A DNA stretch of 64,000 bases from Clostridiaceae bacterium (GTDB lineage: Bacteria > Bacillota > Clostridia > Oscillospirales > Acutalibacteraceae). The stretch is taken from assembly GCA_904501755.1 (NCBI GenBank), contig CAJGBV010000007.1:1-64000 (forward strand), given 5' to 3'. The notes below the pieces were generated by a model, which worked only from the letters and a program-made list of their open reading frames with translations, was not told the DNA's origin and ran no database searches. The position numbers were made by a program, and so were the translations under genes. Shown here in pieces: positions 17,573 to 26,800 of the stretch (its first letter is position 1; every line of letters starts with the position of its first letter).

Positions 17573-18643
17573 ATGCCTAACGGATTCGAAAATTTCAGCG
17601 AAGAGGTTGTTCAGATTAAAGTTGTAGGTGTCGGCGGTGGCGGCGGAAACGCTGTTAACCGTATGGTTGATGCCGGAGTAAAGGGTGTTGAATTTATTGC
17701 AATCAATACCGATAAAGCTGCTTTGTTCCTTTCTAAAGCTAACAGTAAGCTTCAGATTGGTGATAAGACTACAGGCGGTAAGGGTGCAGGTGCTAATCCC
17801 GAAAAGGGTAGAGCTGCTGCAGAAGAGGCTGCCGATGAAATTACTGCTGCTATAAGCTCTGCAGATATGATTTTTATTACTGCAGGTATGGGCGGCGGAA
17901 CAGGTACCGGCGCTGCTCCTGTTGTTGCTCGTATTGCTAAGGAGCTTGGTGTACTTACCGTTGGTATCGTTACTAAGCCTTTCGGCTTTGAAGGTAAAAA
18001 GCGTATGGAACAGGCTGAGGCAGGTATTGCCGCTCTTAAGGAGCAGGTTGATAGCCTTATCGTAATTCCTAATGAGCGTCTTAAGTTCGTTTCTGAACAG
18101 AAGATTACCTTTAAGAATGCTTTCGATATTGCTGATGATGTACTTCGTCAGGGTGTTCAGAGCATTACTGAGCTTATTAATGAAACTGCACTTGTTAACC
18201 TTGACTTTGCCGATGTTACCGCTATTATGGCTGATGCAGGCTATGCTCATATGGGTGTTGGCTATGCTACAGGTCGTGACAAGGCTGAAGAGGCTGCACG
18301 TGCTGCTATCAGCAGTCCTCTTATTGAAACCTCTATGGATAATGCTAAGGGTGTTATCATCAGCATTACAGGTTCTGAGGATATCGGTCTTGAAGAGGTT
18401 GAGCTTGCTTCTAACATTATCGCTGATATGGCACATCCCGATGCAACAATTATCTGGGGTGCTAAGTTCGACGATACCCTTGAGGATGCAATCCGTGTAA
18501 CTGTTGTTGCTACCGGTCTTGGCGATGAAAAGGAAGACAAAAAGGATGACGATTTAGCTTCTAAGCTTGGCGGCCTTGTTCAGAATAACGAGGACGAGGG
18601 CGACGATTATATCGACATCATTGATATTTTCAAGAACAACTAA
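17573..18643 (+). CDS. ftsZ: Cell-division tubulin homolog FtsZ
   Basis: A 356-residue GTPase that polymerises into the division ring. It carries the nucleotide-binding [13 protein letters not shown], the tubulin signature [11 protein letters not shown], the T7 catalytic loop [11 protein letters not shown], and a C-terminal tail ending [13 protein letters not shown], the membrane-anchor docking peptide. Start ATG 17573 follows GGAGG at 17560-17564. An ATG at 17558 sits on the ribosome site and was rejected. Its codons are more strongly biased than those of the neighbours, as expected for a highly expressed gene. Confidence 0.97.
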   Translation: MPNGFENFSEEVVQIKVVGVGGGGGNAVNRMVDAGVKGVEFIAINTDKAALFLSKANSKLQIGDKTTGGKGAGANPEKGRAAAEEAADEITAAISSADMIFITAGMGGGTGTGAAPVVARIAKELGVLTVGIVTKPFGFEGKKRMEQAEAGIAALKEQVDSLIVIPNERLKFVSEQKITFKNAFDIADDVLRQGVQSITELINETALVNLDFADVTAIMADAGYAHMGVGYATGRDKAEEAARAAISSPLIETSMDNAKGVIISITGSEDIGLEEVELASNIIADMAHPDATIIWGAKFDDTLEDAIRVTVVATGLGDEKEDKKDDDLASKLGGLVQNNEDEGDDYIDIIDIFKNN

Positions 18644-18650
18644 TATTTTT

Positions 18651-18682
18651 AAGGAGATGTAGAGATACATCTCCTTTTATTT
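18651..18682 (+). terminator. Intrinsic terminator after ftsZ
   Basis: The perfect arms AAGGAGATGTA (18651-18661) and TACATCTCCTT (18666-18676) flank a GAGA loop and are followed by TTATTTT. It ends the dcw transcript. Confidence 0.9.
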
Positions 18683-18690
18683 TATAAGTT

Positions 18691-18874
18691 AAAACGGCAG
18701 TACTCTTTGGGAGGCACTTTGTAAAGAAGTGTTCTCCCGATTTTCTTTTATAAAAAAATTGACACTTTCAGCAGATAAGTGTCATAGTGGGTTACATACT
18801 AATTAAAACTTGCAAGCGAATATAACTGAGGCGCACCCCCTTACGAAGTGCGCCTCTTCGAGTACCGCCGTTTT
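18691..18874. repeat. 184-bp inverted-repeat element with three internal hairpins
   Basis: The ends AAAACGGCAGTACTC (18691-18705) and GAGTACCGCCGTTTT (18860-18874) are inverted repeats with one mismatch. Inside are three hairpins: GGGAGGCACTT with AAGTGTTCTCCC (18709-18738), TGACACTT with AAGTGTCA (18760-18784), and GAGGCGCAC with GTGCGCCTC (18828-18856). Together they could fold as a closed multi-branch cloverleaf in DNA or RNA. No reading frame is supported in it. It is either a palindromic mobile or dispersed repeat, or a structured RNA. Nothing here decides between them. Confidence 0.6.
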
Positions 18875-18891
18875 TTACTGGAATGGAGTGT

Positions 18892-19023
18892 TTAGCAACA
18901 ACCATTATCACAACCGCAACCACAGTTGTTAGTGGTGTTGGTACCGCAGCCGTTACCGCAGCAGAAGAGAAGAAGAAGGATTATGATAATCCAAGTACAG
19001 TTATTTCCGAAGCCGTTACACAT
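18892..19023 (-). CDS. Small cysteine-rich membrane peptide (43 aa)
   Basis: A 43-codon frame reads on the - strand from ATG at 19023-19021 to TAA at 18894-18892, with an AAAGGAGGT site 7 nt upstream of the start. The peptide begins MCNGFGNNCTW, crosses the membrane with IIIILLLLFCC, and ends in a Gly/Cys/Asn-rich tail such as NNCGCGCDNGCC. It has ten cysteines. Short W-IIII-LLLL-Cys-rich proteins of this kind occur widely in spore-forming Clostridia and are often annotated as small sporulation or high-cysteine proteins. I infer the resemblance and do not know the function. It is too short for normal ORF cut-offs and is the only clear - strand gene before 47.8 kb. Confidence 0.7.
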   Translation of the reverse strand: MCNGFGNNCTWIIIILLLLFCCGNGCGTNTTNNCGCGCDNGCC

Positions 19024-19140
19024 TTCTTTTACCTCCTTTCCGTTATATTACATACTATGTAGCTTTTAATTTTCTGTTACAGAATTTTAAAAAAGTTAGT
19101 AAATGAAAGAAATTACGAGAAAATTGAAGTAAATCAGCAA

Positions 19141-19238
19141 TTTGTCCTTTTTTGACCTTTAAATTGCTTAAAATTGGCGGATAACGGTTTTTGACTTTCT
19201 CTGACTTTGCTATTATAATAAGGTCAGTAAAGGTCAAA
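19141..19238 (+). promoter_or_regulatory. Three CtsR operators and the ctsR promoter
   Basis: CtsR binds tandem heptads of the type RGTCAAA-N3-RGTCAAA. Three matches are seen: GGTCAAA-N3-GGACAAA on the - strand (19157-19141), AGTCAGA-N3-AGTCAAA on the - strand (19206-19190), and GGTCAGT-N3-GGTCAAA on the + strand (19222-19238). The promoter TTGACT (19191-19196), 17 nt, TATAAT (19214-19219) lies between and over them. Box 2 covers the -35 and box 3 covers the transcription start. This fits class III heat-shock repression. Confidence 0.85.
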
Positions 19239-19252
19239 GTGAGGAATTCTTT

Positions 19253-19708
19253 ATGAAAATGAGCGATATAATAACACAGGCGATAATAAAAATGCTTGAT
19301 GAATCTGTTGATAATAAAGCCGAAATACAGCGAAACGAATTTGCTGAAATGATGGGCTGTGTTCCAAGTCAGATTAACTATGTTCTGTCCTCAAGATTTA
19401 CTGCAGAACAGGGCTATACAATCGAGAGCTACCGAGGCGGTGGGGGTTATATCCGTATAACCAGAGCAAAGCTTAATCAGCCAACAGCAATAATGCATAT
19501 TGTCAATTCTATCGGTAATTCTATTGACCCTATGGCATCAAGAATAGTTGTTGAAAACTGTATGCGAACAGGACTGATTGGTCACGAAGCGTCACGAATT
19601 CTATCTGCTGCAATATCAAATTCGGTTATGTCAGCTGTACCTATCTCATCTCGAGATGAAGTGAGGGCGGCTATAATCAAGCAAATTCTTTTAACACAAA
19701 TACAGTAA
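19253..19708 (+). CDS. ctsR: Class III stress-gene repressor CtsR
   Basis: A 151-residue winged-HTH repressor of clp genes. Family motifs are SDIITQAIIKML at the start, RNEFAEMMGCVPSQINYVLS in the HTH, the glycine-rich wing ESYRGGGGYIRITR that acts as the heat sensor, and a C-terminal domain that takes arginine phosphorylation by McsB. It starts at ATG 19253 behind GTGAGG and is first in the ctsR-mcsA-mcsB-clpC operon. Its own operators lie directly upstream. Confidence 0.96.
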   Translation: MKMSDIITQAIIKMLDESVDNKAEIQRNEFAEMMGCVPSQINYVLSSRFTAEQGYTIESYRGGGGYIRITRAKLNQPTAIMHIVNSIGNSIDPMASRIVVENCMRTGLIGHEASRILSAAISNSVMSAVPISSRDEVRAAIIKQILLTQIQ

Positions 19709-19721
19709 AGGTGGTATGAAT

Positions 19722-20219
19722 ATGTTATGTCAGAAATGTGGTAAAAACACCGCTACAACTCATATACGTTCGGTTATAAACGGAATAGTCAGTGAAAAGC
19801 TTCTTTGTGCTTCCTGTGCCTCTCAGGAGGGGTATAATAAAATAGGTCAGAACAGCCTTATGGATATGCTTTCTTCAATGCTTGGCGGTTCTCTTGCTGA
19901 GGGTACTCATATAGCAGAGGAAAAGTGCGATTGCTGTGGTGCAACCTTTTCTAAAATTGCTTCCACTGGCAAGGTTGGTTGTCCTTTATGTTATGATAAG
20001 TTCAGAAAACAACTTTTACCTTATCTTAAAAGGGTTCACGGCGGTGTTGACCATATTGGTAAAAAACCGTCCAAGGAACAGCTTATTGTAACTCCTACCG
20101 ATAAAATCAGTGAGCTTAGAAAGAAACTCAGTCTTCTTGTCAAGAATGAAAGATATGAAGAAGCGGCTGTGGTAAGAGATGAAATAAAAAAATACGAGGG
20201 GGAACAGGGTAATGAGTAA
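19722..20219 (+). CDS. mcsA: McsA, zinc-finger activator of the protein-arginine kinase
   Basis: A 165-residue protein with CxxC pairs forming two zinc sites (MLCQKCGKNTATTH and LCASCAS, then CDCCGATF and GCPLCYDKF) and a C-terminal UvrB/UvrC-type motif (ELRKKLSLLVKNERYEEAAV). It activates McsB. Two in-frame ATGs exist, at 19716 and 19722. The second is preferred because AGGTGG at 19709-19714 is then 7 nt away rather than 1. It overlaps mcsB by 8 nt. Confidence 0.93.
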   Translation: MLCQKCGKNTATTHIRSVINGIVSEKLLCASCASQEGYNKIGQNSLMDMLSSMLGGSLAEGTHIAEEKCDCCGATFSKIASTGKVGCPLCYDKFRKQLLPYLKRVHGGVDHIGKKPSKEQLIVTPTDKISELRKKLSLLVKNERYEEAAVVRDEIKKYEGEQGNE

Positions 20220-21231
20220 TTGGTACAGTGTTGTGGGAAATGAAAATGATATAGTGGTTTCCACAAGAATAAGACTTGCCCGAAATCTTAAAAATACTCC
20301 TTTTCCTTCCTATATGAACGAACAGGACAAAAAGGCTCTTAATGAAAAGGTTAAAAATGCCGTTCTTAATAGTGATACGCCTTATGCTAAAGCTCTTAAA
20401 TATATTTCTATGGAGGATGTTCCCGAAAATGAAATATATGCAATGGTAGAGCGTCATATAATAAGCCCTGATTTTGCTAAAAAAACTGAGGGAAGGGCTG
20501 TAATTATTTCAGAGGATGAGAGTATTTGTGTAATGATAGGGGAAGAAGACCATATAAGAATTCAGGTAATTCTTCCGGGTCTTGCACTAAATAAGGCTTA
20601 TGAAATAGCAGACAGCATAGATAATCTTCTTGCTTCTAAACTTGAGTTTGCCTATGACAATCAATTAGGATTTCTTACCGAATGTCCTACTAATATAGGT
20701 ACAGGGCTACGTGCTTCGGTAATGCTGCATTTACCTCTTCTTGAAAGTGGTTCTGCGATAAATGAAATGGCAGAAACTATTGGAAAAATCGGTTTTACCG
20801 TGAGGGGTATGTACGGTGAGGGTAGTAAGTCAAAGGCTTCTCTTTATCAGATTTCAAATCAGATTACCCTTGGTATTACCGAAAAGAATGCAATAGAGAA
20901 TTTGGGTGTTATAGTAGGTCAGCTTATAGCAAGGGAAAGACAGGAAAGAAATCAGTGTGACAAAATAAAAATTGAGGATATGGTATACAGAGCCTACGGT
21001 ATACTGAAAAATCAGAGAATACTGTCAAGTGACGAAATGATGAAGCTTGTATCAAGGCTTAAAATAGGCGTTTCTATGGGTATACTTAGTGTAGACAGCG
21101 TTCTGCCTGTAAAAATTCTCATAGAAACACAGCCATATATGCTTTGCCGTAAATGCGGAGAAAAAACACCACAGGAAAGGGACATTCTCAGAGCAGAAAC
21201 GGTGAGAAATTTAATAAAGGAGAATGTTTAA
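20212..21231 (+). CDS. mcsB: Protein-arginine kinase McsB
   Basis: A 339-residue guanidino-kinase-fold enzyme that phosphorylates arginines on CtsR and on misfolded proteins, tagging them for ClpCP. It shows the N-terminal IVVSTRIRLARNL, the active-site cysteine in TECPTNIGTGLRASVMLHLP, and MYGEGSKSKASLYQISNQ. The C-terminal DRA-type pArg-binding region is present as ERDILRAETVR. It overlaps mcsA by 8 nt and clpC by 1 nt, so translation is coupled along the operon. Confidence 0.96.
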   Translation: MSNWYSVVGNENDIVVSTRIRLARNLKNTPFPSYMNEQDKKALNEKVKNAVLNSDTPYAKALKYISMEDVPENEIYAMVERHIISPDFAKKTEGRAVIISEDESICVMIGEEDHIRIQVILPGLALNKAYEIADSIDNLLASKLEFAYDNQLGFLTECPTNIGTGLRASVMLHLPLLESGSAINEMAETIGKIGFTVRGMYGEGSKSKASLYQISNQITLGITEKNAIENLGVIVGQLIARERQERNQCDKIKIEDMVYRAYGILKNQRILSSDEMMKLVSRLKIGVSMGILSVDSVLPVKILIETQPYMLCRKCGEKTPQERDILRAETVRNLIKENV

Positions 21232-23663
21232 TGAAATATAATTTTAACGGCTTTACTGAAAAAGCCAATGAGGCTCTTAATCACGCTATTAATTCGGCAC
21301 AGCTTTTGGGTCATACCTATGTAGGAAGTGAGCATATACTCTTGGGTCTTGCTAAGGTTGGCAGCGGTGTTGCCTTTTCAGTTCTTTCAAGACATAATAT
21401 AACGGCAGATAAACTTGAGGAATTAATAACACTTAAAATTGGTGCAGGAACACAAACAAGCCTGTCACCCGAATACTTTACCGAAAGGGCTAAAAAGGTG
21501 CTTGAAACTGCAGTTGCGGGGTGTAGAAACCTTGGTAAAGATCAGGTGGGTACCGAGCATATCCTTATTTCTGTTTTAAGTGAGGGCAACAGCTATGCTG
21601 TGCGTTTTGTAAAGGAAATGGGTGCAGATGTAAATACCATAACTAAAGAGGCTCTTGAGGCAGCAGGTGTTGACCTTAATGAAGAGGAAAAGTTGCAGGG
21701 TGGAAAAGAAAACTCTAAAGCCGATACACTTATGAAATTTGGTCACGACCTTACCAAAGAAGCTAAGGAGGGCCGTCTTGACCCTGTTATTGGCAGAGAA
21801 ACCGAAATTACAAGGGTAATTCAGATTCTTTGCAGAAGAACAAAAAACAACCCTTGTCTTATTGGCGAGCCGGGTGTTGGTAAAACTGCAATTGCCGAGG
21901 GACTTGCCCTAAAAATAGCACAGGGTGATATACCTGAAATTTTGAAAGATAAAAGGGTTATTACACTTGACCTAACGGGAATGGTGGCAGGTACTAAATA
22001 CAGAGGCGACTTTGAAGAAAGAATCAAAACCATTATTGATGAGGTTAAAAAAGCAAAGGATATAATCTTGTTTATTGACGAGGTTCACACAATAATGGGA
22101 GCAGGAAGTGCTGAGGGAAGCACCGATGCCGCCAATATATTAAAGCCCTCCCTTGCAAGAGGGGAAATGCAGATAATCGGTGCTACTACAATAAGTGAAT
22201 ACCGTAAAAATATTGAAAAGGATGCAGCTCTTGAACGCCGTTTTCAGCCTGTTACTGTTGGTGAGCCGAGTGTTTCTGACAGTATTGATATTCTTATGGG
22301 TCTTAAGGATAAGTATGAGGCTCACCACAATGTAAAGATAACCGACGGGGCTGTAAAGGCTGCTGTAGAGCTTTCATCCCGCTATATAACCGACCGTTTT
22401 CTGCCTGATAAGGCAATTGACCTTATTGATGAGGCAGGCTCGAAGGTAAGACTGACAGTATTTGCAACTCCGGAGGATTTTAAAGAAATAGAGGATAAAA
22501 TCAAGGATAATGAGGATGCAAAGGACGAGGCAATACAAAATCAGGACTTTGAAAGGGCGGCAGAGCTCAGGGATGAGGGCAATTCTCTTAAGGATGAACT
22601 TAAAAAACGCAAGGAACAATGGAAAGAAAAAAGCAGTCTGGTAGCTGAGGTAACAGAAGAAACAGTTGCAGAAATCGTTTCTCAGTGGACGGGTGTTCCT
22701 GTGGCAAGTCTAACTATAGAAGAAAGTGAACGACTTTTAAAGCTTGAGGATGAGCTTCATAAACGTGTAATAGGTCAGAGCGAGGCAGTAACGGCTGTTG
22801 CAAAGGCTATAAGACGAGGCAGAGTAGGTCTTAAGGATGAGGGCAGACCTATAGGCTCATTTATCTTCTTAGGCCCCACGGGTGTAGGTAAAACCGAGCT
22901 TTGCAAGGCTTTGGCTCAGGCAATGTTCGGCAGTGAAAATGCAATGATACGACTTGATATGTCCGAGTATATGGAAAAGCATACAGTATCCCGTATGGTT
23001 GGTTCTCCTCCCGGATATGTTGGCTTTGACGAGGGCGGTCAGCTAACCGAAAAGGTAAGAAGAAATCCCTACTCTGTGGTACTGTTTGACGAAATTGAAA
23101 AGGCTCACCCTGATGTTTTCAATATTCTTCTGCAAATTCTTGATGACGGTGTTCTTACCGATTCACAGGGAAGAAAGGTGGACTTTAAAAACACCGTTAT
23201 AATTATGACCTCTAATATCGGAGCAAGACTGATTACCGAGAAAAAACAGGCTTTTGGGTTTGCTGAAAATTCGGCTGAGAGTGAGCATAAGGATATTGCA
23301 CAAAAGGTACTGTCAGAACTAAAAAAAGCCTTTAAACCCGAATTCCTTAACCGTGTTGATGATACAATAGTATTTACAAAGCTTTCAAAAGAGGAAATCG
23401 GTGAGATAGCAGGTAAAATGCTTGATGGTCTTGCAAAAAGACTTAAAAGAATCGGCATAACTGCCACCTTTGATGATACTGTCAAAGAGAAAATGGCTGA
23501 GGTAGGCTTTGATGATATATACGGAGCCAGACCGCTTCGAAGAGCTATTCAGACTAAAGTTGAGGATACCTTAAGTGAAAAATTGTTATCAAATGAAATA
23601 AAATCAGGAGACAGTATTGTCTGCAGCTATGAAAATGAGCTTATGATAGGGAATAGGGTGTAG
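21231..23663 (+). CDS. clpC: AAA+ unfoldase ClpC
   Basis: An 810-residue Hsp100 protein. It has an N-terminal double Clp_N repeat (about 1-150), a first AAA module with [13 protein letters not shown], a central region with a UVR motif ([17 protein letters not shown]) for McsB/adaptor contacts, and a second AAA module with [13 protein letters not shown]. Start ATG 21231 overlaps the mcsB stop (TAATG). An in-frame ATG at 21153 lies inside mcsB and was rejected. The last codons (ELMIGNRV then TAG) lie in a GGG-led heptamer repeat, so the extreme C-terminus may have been altered by repeat DNA. Confidence 0.96.
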   Translation: MKYNFNGFTEKANEALNHAINSAQLLGHTYVGSEHILLGLAKVGSGVAFSVLSRHNITADKLEELITLKIGAGTQTSLSPEYFTERAKKVLETAVAGCRNLGKDQVGTEHILISVLSEGNSYAVRFVKEMGADVNTITKEALEAAGVDLNEEEKLQGGKENSKADTLMKFGHDLTKEAKEGRLDPVIGRETEITRVIQILCRRTKNNPCLIGEPGVGKTAIAEGLALKIAQGDIPEILKDKRVITLDLTGMVAGTKYRGDFEERIKTIIDEVKKAKDIILFIDEVHTIMGAGSAEGSTDAANILKPSLARGEMQIIGATTISEYRKNIEKDAALERRFQPVTVGEPSVSDSIDILMGLKDKYEAHHNVKITDGAVKAAVELSSRYITDRFLPDKAIDLIDEAGSKVRLTVFATPEDFKEIEDKIKDNEDAKDEAIQNQDFERAAELRDEGNSLKDELKKRKEQWKEKSSLVAEVTEETVAEIVSQWTGVPVASLTIEESERLLKLEDELHKRVIGQSEAVTAVAKAIRRGRVGLKDEGRPIGSFIFLGPTGVGKTELCKALAQAMFGSENAMIRLDMSEYMEKHTVSRMVGSPPGYVGFDEGGQLTEKVRRNPYSVVLFDEIEKAHPDVFNILLQILDDGVLTDSQGRKVDFKNTVIIMTSNIGARLITEKKQAFGFAENSAESEHKDIAQKVLSELKKAFKPEFLNRVDDTIVFTKLSKEEIGEIAGKMLDGLAKRLKRIGITATFDDTVKEKMAEVGFDDIYGARPLRRAIQTKVEDTLSEKLLSNEIKSGDSIVCSYENELMIGNRV

Positions 23664-23757
23664 GGGCGGATAAATTATCCGCCCGTTTAAACATCAGCAA
23701 ATAAAATCGGGAGGATAAATTATCCTCCCCTACGAAGTAGCATAGGGAATAGGGAAT
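23649..23757. repeat. GGG-heptamer repeats and two palindromic hairpins after clpC
   Basis: Two heptamers GGGAATA and GGGTGTA (23649-23662) cover the clpC stop codon. The palindrome GGGCGGATAA-A-TTATCCGCCC follows (23664-23684), then GGGAGGATAA-A-TTATCCTCCC (23709-23729), a small CTAC-GAA-GTAG hairpin (23730-23740), and GGGAATA plus GGGAATG (23744-23757). The two palindromes differ by a compensated base pair, as dispersed repeats do. The first may also terminate the clpC transcript, though it lacks a T-run. Confidence 0.7.
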
Positions 23758-23840
23758 GGGAAAAAATTAGTTGAAATTTACAAATTGTTATGATACTATA
23801 AATATAAAGCTATACATAATGCCGAAAAGGAGTGCTGTAA

Positions 23841-26800
23841 ATGAAAAATATTAAACGCATAATGGCAGTGATTTTAACCGTTGTAATGATTTTTGCGAGT
23901 GTACCTCTTTCTGTTTTTGCAACAGATACAGAGTATACAGCTATTTCTCTTAATCAAGAGGTGGTTATCAGCGGTACAATGAATGAAATGGAAGGATATT
24001 TCAGTTTTACTACAGAGAATGACGGATACTATACCTTTTATTCTTATAATAACGGTGAGGTTGACCCTTACTGTGAAATCTATGATATGAATGGCAATTG
24101 GTATACCGATAATGATGATGGTGGAGAAGAATTAAACTTTGCTGCAACCTTTTATTATACAGCAGGTGAAACCTATTATTTCTACACATATTGCTATGAA
24201 ATAGATGGATACGGCAGTTATACCATAGCTGTTATTCCGTCTCCTGCTGCAAATGAACTTAAAATTGATGAAAGTCTTTTGGGTACTGTAGGCGGTGGAG
24301 AATCAATTGATTATATGTTATTGCCTTATGGCTGTTTAAGTGAATATGTAACCTTTGAAAGCAGTGATGAAAATGTTGCATCCGTAAACGATCAGGGTTA
24401 TGTTGAGTATATCGGCGAGGGTGTGGCTACAATTACCGCAACCAGCGAAAATGGTCTTACTGATACCTGTACTGTCAGGGTTGCTCAGCCACAGGAAATC
24501 GAGCTTGGAACTACATATACCAAGGAAATTACAGAGCCGTATGACTTTGTGAGCTACACTTTCGAGGCAGAGGAAACAGGGTATTATGATATTTGTATAA
24601 AGAGTGAGTACGAATATATATATCGGGTTTCTTCACAAACCAATGGAACAAGTGGTGAATATGGTCATACGATGGAGGGCTATTATATTTCCGACTTGTC
24701 CTTTAAGATAGAAGAGCCTGAAACATTCTTTGTAACTGTCAGCTTTAAAGACCCTGCTCAGACAGGAGCAATATCTGTTACTCCAAGTAAGGCAATTATG
24801 GCAACCTTAATGGCGGTCAAAAGCTCAGGAGTAGGTTATGTAGGCGACAGCTATACCTTGTGTTGTGACTTCTATCCTGAGGGAAGCTATAATGAAAGCA
24901 TCACCTGGTCAGCAGATAACGACGAAGTAGCTTATGTAAGTGAGTGGGGTGAAATAGAGCTTCTCTCTGCAGGTACTGTTAATGTTAATGCAGTCAGCGA
25001 ATTCGGCCTTACTGCAACAAAAACCATTACCGTTAAGGATTATGATATAATAGCTGTTGATGAGGAAAAGGAAATTTCCTCTGATGACGGCTATAGAAGA
25101 GTTTATAAATTCGTTCCCGATAAGGATGGACATTATAAATTCTATTCCTATAATTATGATGAAATTGACTCAAAAGCATATCTTTATGACTCTGAAATGA
25201 CAGTGCTGGCTTGTGATGATGATTCGGGTGAATATAATAATTTCCAGATTACCTATAAGCTTACAGCGGGGCAGACCTATTACTTTGAACCTCAGTTTTA
25301 TAGTTCGAGCGATGAAGGTGTTTTCTATACCAAAATAGAAAAGGTTAATGCTGTAAGCAAAATTAATATTACTTCTTATCCCAATAAAATGGATTATTAT
25401 GAAGGTCAGGAAAGCTTTTATTATGATGGTCTTGCTTTAGAGTTTGTTTATGAGGACGGCACCACAAAGACTTGGGATAACAGAGACCAATATTTTGACG
25501 GATATTATATTAGAATTTATGAAGAATATTCAGAAGAGGGTGAATATCTATATAGTGTTATTGAATACGCTACAGCCGAGCCTGCAACCTTTAGCTTTAA
25601 TATACTGGAAAACCCTGTAAAGAAAATTACTCTTGTAAAGGGTACAAAGAGAAAGTATGTTGAAAATGTTAACGGCTATTACACAACGGTTTATGACCCT
25701 GAAACCGATACAGAAAAGGAAGTATTTATTTATTATGCCAATACTCCTTATGATGCAAAAATCAGAATTGATTATAAGGATTCTACCTATGAATATGCTT
25801 ATGTTTCTGATTATGTAAATGGCTGTGAAATTTCCTGGGACAGCAATCAGAATGAAGAGCCTTGGGTTTTAGGTAGCAACAATATAACCTATGTTACCTA
25901 CCTTGGACATACCGTGGTTCTACCCATAACCGTTATAAAAAATCCTGTTGCTTCTATTGAATATGTTTCGGGTGAAATAACAGTTCTTGAAAATGTTGAA
26001 GGATACTGGGAAGAAAGTGAAGATGATAGATACTTCTACTATTACTACAATATTCCTGAGGATTTAATGATTAAGGTTAATTTCACAGACGGTACAAGCG
26101 AAACGGTACCTTATGGTACAAGTATAGAAGGATATTGGTTTGAAAGTGAATCGGACCAGCATGAAAATCATTGGGAGCTTGGCGACGACAATTATTTAAA
26201 TGTTTCTATTCTCGGCAAAACGGCAAAGGTTCCCGTATCGGTTATAAAGAGTGATGTTCAGAAAATCACTGTAGATAAAGCACCTACAAAGACCTATATT
26301 TATGGTGATTCCGAATATGGCTATATGATAGAAGATGACTATTATTTCTATCCCACCGACCTTAGCGGAATAGAGTTCACAGTGTATTATACCGATGGAA
26401 CAAGTGAGCAGTTCGACTATAACGACCTTGATTATCTCTACGGAGAATATATTCTTAACGGCTATGTTATTGGTTTCGATTTTGGATATGGAGAAGCAGC
26501 ACAGGTTGGAAACACCCAAGTGACAATAAACTATAAGGGCGCAAGTGATACCTATAACGTTACCCTTGCAAAAAGCCCTGTTGCTTCACTGACTATTTAT
26601 CAGGAGCCTGTTAAAACCGAATATAAACAAGGCTTTATGCCTGACTTTATCGGTACAATACTTCTGATAGAATTTACCGATGGTACAAGCAAAATGGTTG
26701 AAATTATGGAAGATACCATTGTAAATGTTGCTAATGAGTATAGCAGTTACTATCGGCGTTATATACCTGCAGACGATTTAAAGATTTTCATTGATACATA

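Noticed and set aside
17546..18436. Long - strand frame opposite ftsZ (296 codons)
   Set aside because: It has no recognisable domain, is rich in Cys, Ser and Asn as antisense frames are, and the + strand frame is unmistakably ftsZ.
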